From NCBI RefSeq assembly GCF_017313085.1, contig NZ_JAFLNF010000001.1, positions 800,888-864,887 of the forward strand: a stretch of 64,000 nucleotides of DNA, written 5' to 3'. Under the pieces are notes generated by a model that did not search any database, was not told the DNA's origin, and saw nothing but the letters and a program-made list of their open reading frames with translations. This document shows, piece after piece, positions 1-10,600 of this stretch (its first letter is position 1; each line of letters opens with the position of its first letter). The position numbers were made by a program, and so were the translations under genes. This DNA comes from Roseibium limicola. Its GTDB lineage: Bacteria; Pseudomonadota; Alphaproteobacteria; Rhizobiales; Stappiaceae.

Positions 1-42
1 AAGCTCGTAAGACGCTCGGCCTTTATCCTTCGGATACGCGGC

Positions 43-63
43 AAAAAAAGCGGCCTTGCCGCT
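43..63 (-). terminator. Rho-independent terminator, minus strand
   Basis: Read on the minus strand, a 6-bp stem (AGCGGC, loop AAG, GCCGCT) runs straight into a stretch of U residues. The orientation cannot serve the plus-strand gene downstream, nor a plus-strand gene to the left. It therefore implies a minus-strand transcript starting somewhere in the roughly 130 bp before position 192, possibly a small RNA. I see no open reading frame that explains it. The rest of 1-191 shows nothing I can name apart from the ribosome binding site of the next gene. Confidence 0.55.
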
Positions 64-191
64 GCGAAGCCTTTTCTTTCAATAGATGAGAGAGTAACCT
101 TTTTCGGACGCGAAATTCCTTAAGTTACAAGCATGAATTTTAATCTACCGGTTGAATTATCGCAGCCCGGCAGACGCTCAGGAGATCATCA

Positions 192-788
192 ATGGTGACC
201 AAGACCACCGAGACCAAAGCCGAGAAGCTCGATGAACCGGAGATTGAAGAGGACGCCATCTCAATCGAGGATGACGCGGAATTTTCCGCAACTCGGGAAC
301 TGACAGCAGACAACGTCATCAAAGATTATGTCATCGCATCGGTCGCGGCCAGCATTGTGCCCGTTGCTTTCTTCGATATTGCCGCCGTTATCGCGATCCA
401 GCTTCGCATGATCCAGAAGCTGTCGAACCTTTACGGCAAGCCCTTTTCAGAACGCCTTGGCCGCAAGGTAATTTACGCGCTTGTCGGTGGCGTATTGGGC
501 TATGGCGCCGGATATGTTGTTGCCGCAAGCGCTGCAAAAATGATCCCCGGCATCGGCTGGATGGTCGGCATGGTGTCCTTGCCGGTGGTCGCGGGCGGGG
601 CAACCTACGCTGTGGGCCGGTCCATCGTGAAGCATTACGAAGAGGGCGGCACTCTTATGGACTTCAATGCCGGAAAAATGCGCGAGTTCTATAACGAACA
701 GTTCGAAAAAGGCAAAACCGTCGCTCGCAAAATGAAGGACAAGGTCAAGTCCGAAGCGAAAGACGTCGAAGACGAAGTAGCTGCATAA
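192..788 (+). CDS. DUF697-like membrane protein
   Basis: A 198-residue protein with an acidic, probably disordered N-terminus (about residues 1-40). It then has a hydrophobic region with two or three membrane segments (about residues 50-75, 95-118 and 125-145) and a highly charged C-terminal tail rich in Lys and Glu. The central part, with repeated Gly-Ala spacing around VGGVLGYGAGY and IPGIGWMVG, resembles the DUF697 family found in bacterial membrane proteins, often near GTPase-like genes. The start is supported by AGGAG at 180-184, seven bases before the ATG. It is a single-gene transcript ending at a strong terminator and faces away from the PKS cluster. The function is not known and I see no link to the polyketide pathway. 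Confidence 0.7.
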   Translation: MVTKTTETKAEKLDEPEIEEDAISIEDDAEFSATRELTADNVIKDYVIASVAASIVPVAFFDIAAVIAIQLRMIQKLSNLYGKPFSERLGRKVIYALVGGVLGYGAGYVVAASAAKMIPGIGWMVGMVSLPVVAGGATYAVGRSIVKHYEEGGTLMDFNAGKMREFYNEQFEKGKTVARKMKDKVKSEAKDVEDEVAA

Positions 789-812
789 AAAGCTTGCCTT
801 CAAAAACAAATC

Positions 813-848
813 AAGCCGCCTCGGAGAGACCTCTGGGGCGGCTTTTTC
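813..848 (+). terminator. Rho-independent terminator after the DUF697-like gene
   Basis: The arms AAGCCGCC (813-820) and GGCGGCTT (837-844) form an 8-bp stem followed by T residues to 847. It lies 25 bp after the stop codon of the plus-strand gene. It sits between two convergent transcripts, so it may also slow transcripts arriving from the right, although the minus-strand side lacks a good U-tract. Confidence 0.8.
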
Positions 849-895
849 CATTTCCGGAACCAGGTCATTTCGCGTCAGAGCGCTCTGAGACCCTT

Positions 896-1105
896 TTAGA
901 CTTTGAATTTCCTGCGCAGCTCTGGCGGCACCCGTCTTCTACGGTCGGATGCCAGTAAGACAATCAAGCCAACCAGGGGGCTAAACAGGAAAGCCACCAG
1001 AAAGTTGCCTGCAAATCCAAATCTGGTCTCACGGCCCAGCATTCCGATTATCCAGCTGCCAACAGCCCAAAACAGAAACATCCAGGGATTGAATAAGAGT
1101 GTCAT
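896..1105 (-). CDS. Small two-segment membrane protein
   Basis: A 69-residue hydrophobic protein with two predicted membrane helices (about residues 5-22 and 28-52) and a short, very basic C-terminal tail (DRRRR...RRKFKV), probably cytoplasmic. Its ATG overlaps the stop codon of the preceding gene as ATGA, so it is likely translationally coupled to the periplasmic-binding-fold protein. It is the last gene of a three-gene unit with that protein and the band-7 protein. I do not recognise a family. The basic tail and gene position suggest a membrane partner of the other two, which is inference only. Confidence 0.6.
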   Translation of the reverse strand: MTLLFNPWMFLFWAVGSWIIGMLGRETRFGFAGNFLVAFLFSPLVGLIVLLASDRRRRVPPELRRKFKV

Positions 1106-2496
1106 TGGCCTGCTTGCTCCTTGGCGGGTGCGATTGCCGGATTGCTATTCGGTTGGTTTGAAGGATCCTCAGTGCCAGTCTGAAGAGTAGCCCAGTCCAC
1201 CGGGATCTGATAGCTCTCCATCGTGCGAAATTGGGTCCCGTCGTGTTGCACGATAAAAACCTTGGTGTCAGTGATCAATCCGGTGCGATCAAAGATCAAC
1301 GGCCCCGTAATCCCGGTAACCGGCGTTTTGTACCGCGAAATTTTTATCGTATCAGCGATCTTGTTGGAATCCGTTGTGCCGGCAGTGTTCGCCGCACTTT
1401 GAATAAGCATCATCGCATCATAGCCCAGTGCTGCGTCCAGATCGGGCAAATGACCATTCTGCGCCTTGAAATCCGCCACGAAGTCTTGGGCCTCTTTCGA
1501 GAAATCCTCACGGTCATACAACGAAACCCCCGCGACGCCTTTCATGTCTTTTGTCCCGACACGCTTCTCCAAGGCTGATGAGAAAATATACTCCATCCCG
1601 AGAATGGGGATTTCAAGACCAAGGCTCCGGGCACTTTTCACAAACTCTGCCGTTTCCTCGGTCGATGAGGAGACAAGAAAAAAGGCGTCGAAATCCGAGC
1701 GGCTGAACAACTTGTTGTCCAGAACGAACATCAGCAATTGTTCAACCGATTGATGACTGCTGGAAAGATAGCCGCGGTAGACAACATCTGCGTCGGCGCT
1801 CGTCACCGAGGCCATGAAGAAATTGGCGCTCTCCTTGCCATAGTCTGTCTTGTCGGAAAGAACGATAAACCGGCGAAGTCCCGATTTCAGAGCGTATGCC
1901 GCAATAACGGCAGCGTTGGTGGAATTGTCCGGCTGCAGGGCAAAGACTGTATTGAACTCATGGTTGGTCAGGGAGTCTGCGGTTGCGTGCGTCGCAAAAT
2001 AAAGGACATTGTTCAGACTATAGATGGAACTGGCAGCAACCGCCGTATCGGACCATTCATGCCCGACAACAGCCAGAAGGTTTTCCGTTTTGGCAATACT
2101 GCCGGACAGTTTCAGCGTTCGCTCGACGGTCGTCTCCAAAGCCGTATCTTCGGAATAGGCCGCTTCCGTCAGGACCTCCAATTTGACCTGACGGCCCAGT
2201 ATCCCGCCGCCCGCGTCATTGATCCGATCAATGGCCATCTTGGCACCGTCGAGGAAGCTGTTTTCTTCTTCATCCTTGGCATAGACAGCGGCGATAATCA
2301 GGGTGTTGTCAGTCTCCCCCAACATCGCCCGTACCGTTTCCGGGATGCGGCTGAAAGTTGCTGCAGTGCCCGTGATGTCCAGCAAGCCAAGGCCCAACGC
2401 AATGACGAGGGGAACAATGGCCGCCCAAAACAATAACTTTCGCTTCGGTGTTTTCGCGTCGACAGCAGGCTGATGTTCGGCATTATCCTGTGCCAT
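1102..2496 (-). CDS. Membrane-anchored type-1 periplasmic-binding-fold protein (branched-chain amino acid receptor-like)
   Basis: 464 residues. A cytoplasmic N-terminus of about 20 residues precedes one uncleaved membrane helix (about 21-43, no lipobox Cys). The rest matches a Leu/Ile/Val-binding or receptor-family ligand-binding domain: a first lobe beginning TLIIAAVYAKDEEENSF with GAKMAIDRINDAGG and GGILGRQVKLEV, and a second lobe with RFIVLSDKTDYG and ALGYDAMMLIQSA. Such domains normally feed ABC importers, but no permease or ATPase gene is nearby. The gene starts 5 bp after the band-7 gene and overlaps the small membrane gene by 4 bp. That makes a sensor or scaffold role in a membrane complex plausible. 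The fold assignment is good; the ligand and role are unknown. Confidence 0.75.
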   Translation of the reverse strand: MAQDNAEHQPAVDAKTPKRKLLFWAAIVPLVIALGLGLLDITGTAATFSRIPETVRAMLGETDNTLIIAAVYAKDEEENSFLDGAKMAIDRINDAGGGILGRQVKLEVLTEAAYSEDTALETTVERTLKLSGSIAKTENLLAVVGHEWSDTAVAASSIYSLNNVLYFATHATADSLTNHEFNTVFALQPDNSTNAAVIAAYALKSGLRRFIVLSDKTDYGKESANFFMASVTSADADVVYRGYLSSSHQSVEQLLMFVLDNKLFSRSDFDAFFLVSSSTEETAEFVKSARSLGLEIPILGMEYIFSSALEKRVGTKDMKGVAGVSLYDREDFSKEAQDFVADFKAQNGHLPDLDAALGYDAMMLIQSAANTAGTTDSNKIADTIKISRYKTPVTGITGPLIFDRTGLITDTKVFIVQHDGTQFRTMESYQIPVDWATLQTGTEDPSNQPNSNPAIAPAKEQAGQ

Positions 2497-2501
2497 GGTG
2501 A

Positions 2502-3368
2502 TTACCTGTCACCCCCCAGAATAATCGGCAACCCGTCTTTCCCGCCGCCAATCACCACCGTTTTCGAATTGGGAGACATCGCCAGATCACGAGTGGCCTG
2601 AACACCCTGCCATCTCAAGAGATCTTCATTCAGGCTTTTCTTGATGATGTCCTGATAGCGCGTGATCCCCTCGGCTTCGATCTCCTTGCGCTTGGCTTCC
2701 TGACGTTCGATGCCGAGCTTGTATTGATAGGACTTCTCTTCCTCCGACAAGGTCAGCTTGCGCTCGACGGCCAGGCGCACAGCAGCAGGCAACTCAACGC
2801 TTCGCACAAGAACATCATCGACGATCACATATCGATCTTCAACATTGGTCAGACTGCTGACCACGATCGATTCCAGAAAGCCGCGCTTGCTGGTGTAAAC
2901 CTGCTCCGGCGTGTACTGCCCCACTTCGCGGCGTAGTACGGCTTCGGTTTCGGGAAAGACGATCTTGTTCAAATATTCCGGGCCGACCGTCACATGCAGC
3001 AGCGGAAGAAGCCTGAGATCCGGCTGGTAGCGAACTGCGATCTGGATTTCGATCGGAAGTCCGCCCTTCGTCAGCATCGTGTAATTGCGTTCTTTTGTCT
3101 GAAGCCGGACGTTGTAGACATACATCCGGTTCCACGGCCAAATCACATGGAGGCCCTCGCCGTAGATCCGGTTCATTTCCGTTCCGGACACCCAGTGATA
3201 GAGAACTCCGGATTCACCAGACTGAATTGTTATGACAATCCGGTTCCACAAAAGCGCCAGACCGACGCCGAACAAAATAATAAAGATGAGGGCATACAGT
3301 TGAATACGCTTTTGGCGCTCACTTCTCAGCGCGTCTTCGTAGTCGTCGAATTCATCATCAAAAGCCAT
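2502..3368 (-). CDS. SPFH/band-7 (prohibitin-like) membrane protein
   Basis: 288 residues: an acidic N-terminal stretch (MAFDDEFDDYEDA), one membrane helix (about 25-45), then a prohibitin-type band-7 domain (about 48-220). Typical features are GESGVLYHWVSG near the membrane, GLHVIWPWNRMYVYNVRLQT and QIAVRYQPDLRLLPLLH. It ends in a Lys/Glu-rich coiled region (about 205-250). Members oligomerise on the inner membrane and organise membrane microdomains or proteases. It is first in a unit with the periplasmic-binding-fold and small membrane proteins. An AAAGG sequence lies upstream of the ATG. It starts 175 bp beyond the end of PKS B on the same strand, so read-through from the cluster is possible, but nothing ties it functionally to the polyketide. 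Confidence 0.82.
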   Translation of the reverse strand: MAFDDEFDDYEDALRSERQKRIQLYALIFIILFGVGLALLWNRIVITIQSGESGVLYHWVSGTEMNRIYGEGLHVIWPWNRMYVYNVRLQTKERNYTMLTKGGLPIEIQIAVRYQPDLRLLPLLHVTVGPEYLNKIVFPETEAVLRREVGQYTPEQVYTSKRGFLESIVVSSLTNVEDRYVIVDDVLVRSVELPAAVRLAVERKLTLSEEEKSYQYKLGIERQEAKRKEIEAEGITRYQDIIKKSLNEDLLRWQGVQATRDLAMSPNSKTVVIGGGKDGLPIILGGDR

Positions 3369-3543
3369 TCGGCCGACTCACCTTTGCGGAACCTGAGCAG
3401 ACTGGGACTATACGCCTAGCCCTGCCCGCTTTCCAGTACGTAACCTGTTTGGATCAAACCACTTTATGCCTTGGCACACCAATAGCTCGAGCCGATTTCC
3501 CTCGTAAAACGACGAGATTTTGGATCAACGAACACCAACTGCG
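3369..3543. promoter_or_regulatory. Spacer between PKS B and the band-7 gene
   Basis: 175 bp without a gene, at the 3' end of the cluster operon and upstream of the band-7 gene. It contains two copies of TTGGATCAA (3449-3457 and 3520-3528), the first inside a small palindrome GTTTG-GAT-CAAAC. A weak 5-bp hairpin (CTCGT...ACGAG, about 3501-3516) lacks a proper U-tract on the minus strand. I do not see a convincing terminator for the PKS operon or a clear promoter. Confidence 0.4.
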
Positions 3544-6500
3544 TCAACACGAGTCGCCGTCTCGCCCTTGATCAAACGCCTGAGAAAGCCAGGACCCGAG
3601 CGCCGGATGCCTCAAAAGGCTGTAATGATCCCCAGCGACATGAATTTCCTCCACCGCTCCGCTCGTCACAACACCCCACCCGGCAACATGACCTGCGGAG
3701 AGACTTTCGGTAGCCCGGACAAGTGTCAGGGGAACATCCGAGGGGCGGAGTCTATGCCTATGAAAAGCCCGAAAATGTTCTTCAAACACCCGATAAAGGC
3801 GGTTCAGCTCACCGCTCTGTATGCCAGGAAGCATCACATCCAGTTGAGGCAAAATCATTGCTTTCTCGACGACATCCTCACCGGGCAGCAATGCGACATC
3901 CACGCCAAAAAGGTCACGCAAGAAAGCCGATTTACAGTCCTCGATAAGAGCGGCTTCCGAGCGGCCTGAGGTATTCTCGGCCCTCCGCACGTCAGCAGGA
4001 GTAAAACTGTCAATCAAGACAAGGGAGGCCACCTCAGCTCCAAGCGAGATCAGTTTGCACGCGACTTCATAGGCAACGACGCCCCCAAAAGACCAACCGC
4101 ACAAAGTGTAAGGGCCTTGCGGTTGGGCCACTCGAATTTGACCGCAATACGCCTCGGCAAGATCGTCGATTGATCGGGCTGAAATGTCTTCTTCCGCCTC
4201 CAGTCCCATAGCTCTTAGGCCAAGAACGGATCGGTGCGCACTCAGAACCTCGACCATCTCCTGATAACAGCCAAGCATCCCGCTGACTGGATGAAACAGA
4301 CAAATTGGTCGAGCGTTTGCCCCTCCGACTTCAGGCGCCGTCTGGCTCAACGATACGACAAGCGAAGAAGACGCGTTGCCTGACGCTAGGGAAACCCGCT
4401 GCCTGCCACTGGCCACCGCACCACGTGCACGCAACAGCTGCGCCTGCGCAGTGATGGTTCTGGCATGTGCCAGGTCCCGCACCGAAAGGCTGCAATTGAA
4501 GCTCTCCTTAAGACCGTTCAACAGCCGGATCGTCAGAAGGCTGTGGCCTCCGGCGTCCGCAAAGTCGCTGTCGATGGCAAGATGTTCTTCCGCCGCAAGA
4601 TCCAGAACCTCACGCCAGAGTACCAGAACATCTTGTTCATGCTGGTCTCTCGGTGCAGGGCCTTGAGTCCTTAACTGCGGGGCAGGAGCTTTTGATGCGC
4701 TCAAGGATTTGCGGTCAATCTTGCCACTCGCCGTTTTGGGCAGATTGTCGAGACGAACCCAATTGGACGGCATCATGTGTTCAGGTAGGCGTGCTGCCAG
4801 ATGCTGACGCAACCGGTCTTCGTCATATGAGAGCTCAGGCTCGCCAACATAGGCCGTTAGAGCAATTTCGCCGGATCTCTTGCGTTTGCCGACAACGGCT
4901 GCTTCCGCAACACCACCAGCCTGAACTGCCGCCTCGATTTCAGCAAGTTCAACTCTGTGTCCGCGGATCTTGACCTGATCATCGACCCTGCCCCGAAAGG
5001 CAATGACGCCGCCGCTGTTGTAAAGATAACAGGCCAGATCTCCGGTGCCGTACAACCGCACAGTCTTATGCCCGATCTTATGATCCCTGAATTTTTCGGC
5101 GGTCACATCCCTGCGCTCATGATAGCCGATTGCCAGTCGATCACCGCCAAGGTGCAGCTCCCCGACAATACCATCGGGCACGATATTACCATCTGGATCA
5201 AGGATATAGACCTCGGTTCCAGGCAGAGGGCGGCCAATCGGAATGGTTTGCCCCCGACTGACGGAGGGGGCCAGATCAAGAGGCTTTACAGTGTGGACCA
5301 GCGCGGTGATCGTCGCTTCGGTTGGTCCGTAGGCATTGACCAGTCTGATGCGACTTAGTCCGCTCGTGTGCCATTCCTTGGCGAGTTCCGGCGTCAGGAC
5401 CTCACCACCGACAATCATCAGCCGTAGATCCAGTTCTGAAAGATCGGTGCGACTGCGTGTCCACGACCGCAAGACCTCATACAGATAGACCGGGGGGAGA
5501 TCTGCGACTGTTATCGCAGCGTCTCTCAGGAACTTCAGAAAGCCGTCAGCCGATAACAGTTCAGTCGGCCGGAGCACCAGCCTTCCACCTGTCACCAGAA
5601 CAGGCAGGATCTGCTCAATTGCCGTGTCGACAGCCGTCGGTGCGAATTGCAGCACGACATCGCTGATGCTGAGGCCATATTCCGTTGAGATGACCCTGAC
5701 ATGGCCGGACAAGGCGCCATGTGAGACCACAACGCCTTTCGGAGCTCCGGTCGAGCCCGACGTATAGATGATATAGGCAGGGTCTGTGCTGAGAACCGCA
5801 CGTTTAGGGTGCCCGGCAAAACGGTCCAGCAACCCGGACTGGTTCTTCTCCAGATCGATGATCTTTGTGCTGGTGCTCGCCAGTCCCTCAAGCCGTTTTG
5901 CAAGTTGGCCGCTTGAAACGACGGTCGTGCATCCGGCGTCTTTCAAGATGTAGCCGATGCGTTCGTCAGGATAGTCCGTATCAATCGGCACCCAAACCGC
6001 ACCCATGCTGAGCACCGCCAGCATAGTGGCAATCCCATCAGTCTCCCGGCCGAGGACAACGCCCACCCGGTCCCCGGGCTGCACATGCGCCTTGTTGAGC
6101 ACCAACGCGATTTTTTTGCATCGTGCAGCTAACGCCTTGTAACTAAGGTTTTTCTGACCATCTGCGACCGCAAGCGATGATCCCATCTTTCTGGCGTTTG
6201 CAAAAATCAGTTCATGAACCGCTGGACCTGCCTCTTCACCCCGACCACTGGTGTTCCAGTAGTTCATTGCCCGCTCGGCTTCGGCCTTGGTCAGCAATGG
6301 CAGTTTGGACAGAGGCATTTCAGACTGTTCAAGCGCCCCTTCCAGAAGCTGGTTGAAATGCCCAAACAACCGTCTGATGAACTCGCGCGAATAACGATTG
6401 GAATCGTAGGTGGCGATAAGAAGCGAACCTTCAGAATTATGCTGAACTTCAAGTCCGAGGTCTTCCCCACCTACCTGACGAATTTCAGGGATAAGCACGA

Positions 6501-7640
6501 CCTTGCCCTCTGAAAACACCGCAGGTTCGTCGTTTCCCTGTGCGAAATTCTGATAGGCGAAGGTGACTTGATAGGGCACGGCACCGGTCTCAGTCCCACC
6601 AATCTCTCTGGCAATTGCCGCAAAGGGGAAATCACTCTGTTTCAGGCCGTCGGCAAAATCCGTGGCGATGGACCTACAGAACTCATTGAAGGTTTTCTCT
6701 GGGTCAACGCCGATGCGCATCGCAATCATGTTGGCGCAGTAACCGACTGTCTCGGCAAAACGACCTGCCGGGCGGCGCAGCGTTGGAACACCAATGACAA
6801 GGTCCTCATCGCCCGAGTAGCGATAGAGCAACACCGAAAAGACGGTCAGATAAAATGCAGCCGGACTGATCCCCAGCGTCCTTGCGGCTTCAAGCACACG
6901 GACACTGACGCTGGATGACAACTTGTGTTCTGCAGTCTGTCCATGTGGCAGCTTGTCCGCCCCCACCGCACTCGCGTCGGCGATCCGGAGATCGCGGGTG
7001 TAACCTGAAAGTTTTTCAAGCCAATACTGCTTCTGCGCCTGCCCGTCTTCTGACCTGATGAAACTGGTTTCCCACGCGACAAAATCGGCATAATCCGCGC
7101 CAGCCGGTGACGTTGGCACCGCCGCCGAGTCGGCATAGTGACGATAAGCATCCCAAAACTTGCGAGAGATGACCGCTGAAGAGACACCGTCGATAACAAG
7201 ATGATGGGCCGTCAGAACGACAATGCTCTCGTTGGGAGCCAATGAACCGCCGAAAAAGCGTTCGATCCTGAAGACATTTGTACTTAGATCGAATGGCATT
7301 TGCACCCGTTGGCTCACGAACTCGCGCGCTTCAACTTCCTTGGGCAGCGCTACGGTCTCGAGTGCGGAGCAGCCGAGCCCGGATGACAGGACGGGCTCTT
7401 CTCCGTCGTCGACCACCTGGGCACCAAGGATTGGATAGGCACCGATCAGCCAGTCCGCAGCCTTTTGCAAGGCAATATTGTCCAAAGCCTGACATTTGAA
7501 AGCCAACGGAACATTGTAGGTGCTGTCCTCGGGATACAGCGATTGAAGAACCCACAGCCCCTTCTGGGTTTCGCTCATGGGAGCCCGGAACTCCCCCGAA
7601 GGACACTGCCTTTCAACGACCACCTCTTCAGGACGGCAGG
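3544..7640 (-). other. Module 12 of PKS B: NRPS C-A-PCP-TE
   Basis: The condensation domain has an intact AHHLVIDG motif (HHxxxDG). The adenylation domain shows YIIYTSGSTGAPKG, NAYGPTE and GKIDRKSL. Aligning by eye to the GrsA numbering, the pocket reads D235, T236, E239, D278, I299, G301, A322, I330, T331, K517. Two acidic residues (239 and 278) argue for a basic amino acid, most likely arginine. The PCP has DAGGHSLL. The thioesterase has GWSFGG and a late GDHYSLLRHP His. Domain calls are firm; the substrate is inference. Confidence 0.8.
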
Positions 7641-10600
7641 GTTGGTCAACGCTGATGTCAATGAACGCCGCCAGCGATTGAAGGGTGGTTTGCGCATCGA
7701 ATGGTTGCTCAGACAAGCTCAGACCGAACTTCTCCTCGATCGCATAAGCCAACCGCATGTGACCCATGGATTCCAGACCGAGATTGGCCAGAGAGGCATC
7801 GACGTCGAATTCATCCGGCCTGCATCCAAGTTCTCCCGCAAGCAGCCCCTTGATAAACGGCAGAGTTTCGCCTGCATCGACCGGCCCCGGTTGGCCGTCT
7901 ACCACCTGCTCGCTTAAGTCTTTGACCGCGTGAGGTGAAGGCAGGGTTGGCTTGCCGTCGGACGATTGCGGCAGCCAATGTCTCTCGCGGGCGAAGGGAT
8001 ATTCCGGCAGGATCAGCATTGCCCCGGAGCCGTCATCCTCGTCCGCCCAGTCCGCTGCGATACAAGACTGGTCCGCCAAAAGATCGTTATCTTCCAGCTT
8101 CACCAACAACTCTTCACGTGTGGAGGCGACGATCATGAGAGCGCAGGCAAAAGGCTCTCGACCTGTTCGCAGCGTGCGCGATAAAGCAGCCATCGAAAGC
8201 GGTTCAGCTGAACGCACATAGGCTGCCAGACGCTCACGCAATAGCAAAAGCTGCTCTGGCGTCCTGGCGGAGACCGGAAACTGCCTTGGCCGGGCCTCTT
8301 CTGAGTGCCGTTCCGTCTGCGGCGCAACCGGGCCTTCCTCCAGGATCAAATGAACATTCGACCCGCCAGCACCGAACGAGCTGATGGCGGCCCGACGTGG
8401 GATCATCTGTCCCGCAACCTCCTGCACCCTCCAAGGGGCCAAGTGAGCTTGGGGCCGAAATGGCGTTCCATGGAACAGACCAAGGGTTGCTGCGGATCCA
8501 AATCCAGTTGAGGGAAACAGCTCCTGATGTTCGAACTGCAACAACACCTTGATGAGTTGAGCCAGTCCTGATGCGGCTTCCGCGTGACCGATCTGGGTTT
8601 TGACTGAACCGATCGAAGGCAATGTTTGTCGTTTCGTCTGGTCGGCATACACCTTTGTGAGCGCCCGCAGCTCAATAGCATCGCCAATCCGGGAGCCCGT
8701 CGCAGCCGCCTCGACATATCCAATCGTCGCAGGGTCGATACCGGACGCTGCGAAAGCCTCCTCCAGCAACCCGACCTGAGCATCGACATTGGGAACGCCG
8801 TAGCCAGCCGAATGACCGCCGTGATTTGCAAGACTGCCCTTGATGACGCCAAGGATTTGATCCCCGTCCTTCAAGGCATCCGCCAAGGGCTTCAAGAGAA
8901 CCGCACCGACGGCCTCTGCCGGCAGATACCCGTCACCGCCTGAAAAAGCTCGGCTGTCTGGGTGACTTCCGACAAGTCCTGCTCGGCTCAGAACTTCGTA
9001 TTTTGCCGGGTGAAGCGTCAGGTTGACCCCACCAGCAATGGCCAGCTTGCATTCGCCGCTTTTGAGACTTTGGCACGCCTGGTGAACCGCCTGCAGACCG
9101 GAAGAACACATGCTGTCCACAGCGACGCTGGGTCCCTGCAAATCAAAGAAGAACGAGACCCGATTGACGACGCTGGAATAAGAAGTCAGGGCCAGCTGCT
9201 TTCTGGTTCCCTCATCGTCGGTAACGCCGGAATACTGCTGATACATCGCCCCGGCGAACACACCAATGCGCTTGCCATAATGCTTGGCCAGATGCTTGCG
9301 TGTATGCCCAGCGCGCTCCAGAAGGTGCCAGGTCGTTTCCAGAAAGAGCCGTTCTTGTGGATCAGCCAGATCTGCCGCTTTGGGGGCGTAGCCAAAGAAC
9401 TCTGCATCAAAGCGATCAACATCCGAAAGGAAGCCGCCCCACTTGCAGTAACTGCTGTCAGGCTCGCCTTTGCGGGGCGAAAACCGTGGCATCAGTTCGG
9501 CTCGCTCGGCCGGGATCTCTGTAATGCAATCCCGACCTTGCTTCAGAACGTCAGCAAAGTCTTCGATGGTATCGGCGCCCGGAAATCGGCCGGCAGCCGC
9601 AATGATCGCGATATCGCCGACACTGCCTCCAGACGGCTGCGGTGTGATCGTCTCAGGGGCAGAGATCTGCGTCATGGCAGCATTTGTCGGGGAATCCGGA
9701 GCTTCGGGCGAGACAGCTGCGGCAGCCGCACCGCGTTCGATCAGCTCATCCGCCAGCCCACCGAGCGTCTGCACTTCAAACAGGATGGTCTGTGGCAACG
9801 ACCCAAAGAACTCTTCAAGCGCCTCAATGACTTCCAATGCCGAGACGGAATCCACTCCGAAGCGGTCAATCGTGTCGTCGGTCGTCAGCTGGGTGACGGG
9901 AACGCCAAGACATCTGGAAAAACAGACTTTGATCTTGGCGAGGATCTCCTCGCGATGTCCGCTGGCACTCTGCAGTTCGGACCTTTTGACAAGATCTGAT
10001 GCTTGCTGCGTAACGGCAGGCTTGGAGATTGGCAATGGTGAAACGGGCTGCACCATCTCCCGCAGTCTCTGGTGATCCCCTTCGAGCACCAGAACCTGAG
10101 GGTCGCGCCTTGCCAGAATGGTGTTCAACGCGGCCAGCCCAGGCCCGGTGTCGAGCGGACGAACACCGGCTTGACGCTCCATCATACTGATCGTGCGGGC
10201 ATCCATCTCCATGCCGCCATCGCGCCAGTAAGGCCAGTCAACGGCAATCGTAGTGCCACCACAACGACCGGCCTGAAGACGCGTGTTCCGTTCAACCGCG
10301 AACCGATCAAGAAACGCGTTTGCGGCTGCGTAGTCGGACTGGCCCGGATTGCCGAGTGCCCCTGCAGCGGACGCAAACAACAGCAGGAAATCCAGACGCC
10401 GGTTGCCAAGTGCTTCATCGAGCACACAGACTCCGGTGACTTTCGGAGCCAGGACCTCTCGCAGCGTTTGCTCAGTCTTCGTCTGGATCAGTCCGTCTCG
10501 CGTCAGCCCCGCTCCGTGAATGACGCCATTCAGAGCCCCATCGGCGGTTTCGATTTCGTCCAGAAGGTCTGAGACCGCAGCAAGGTTGGTAACATCCACC

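Noticed and set aside
1738..2436. 232-codon plus-strand open frame opposite the binding-fold protein
   Set aside because: The minus-strand product is a recognisable ligand-binding domain; this is its antisense shadow.
3501..3516. Hairpin CTCGT...ACGAG as the terminator of the PKS operon
   Set aside because: Only 5 bp of stem, and on the minus strand the following bases are not U-rich.
8962..9999. 345-codon plus-strand open frame inside PKS B
   Set aside because: It is antisense to modules 10-11 with intact PKS motifs on the other strand, and it has no recognisable domain. High G+C DNA gives such shadows.
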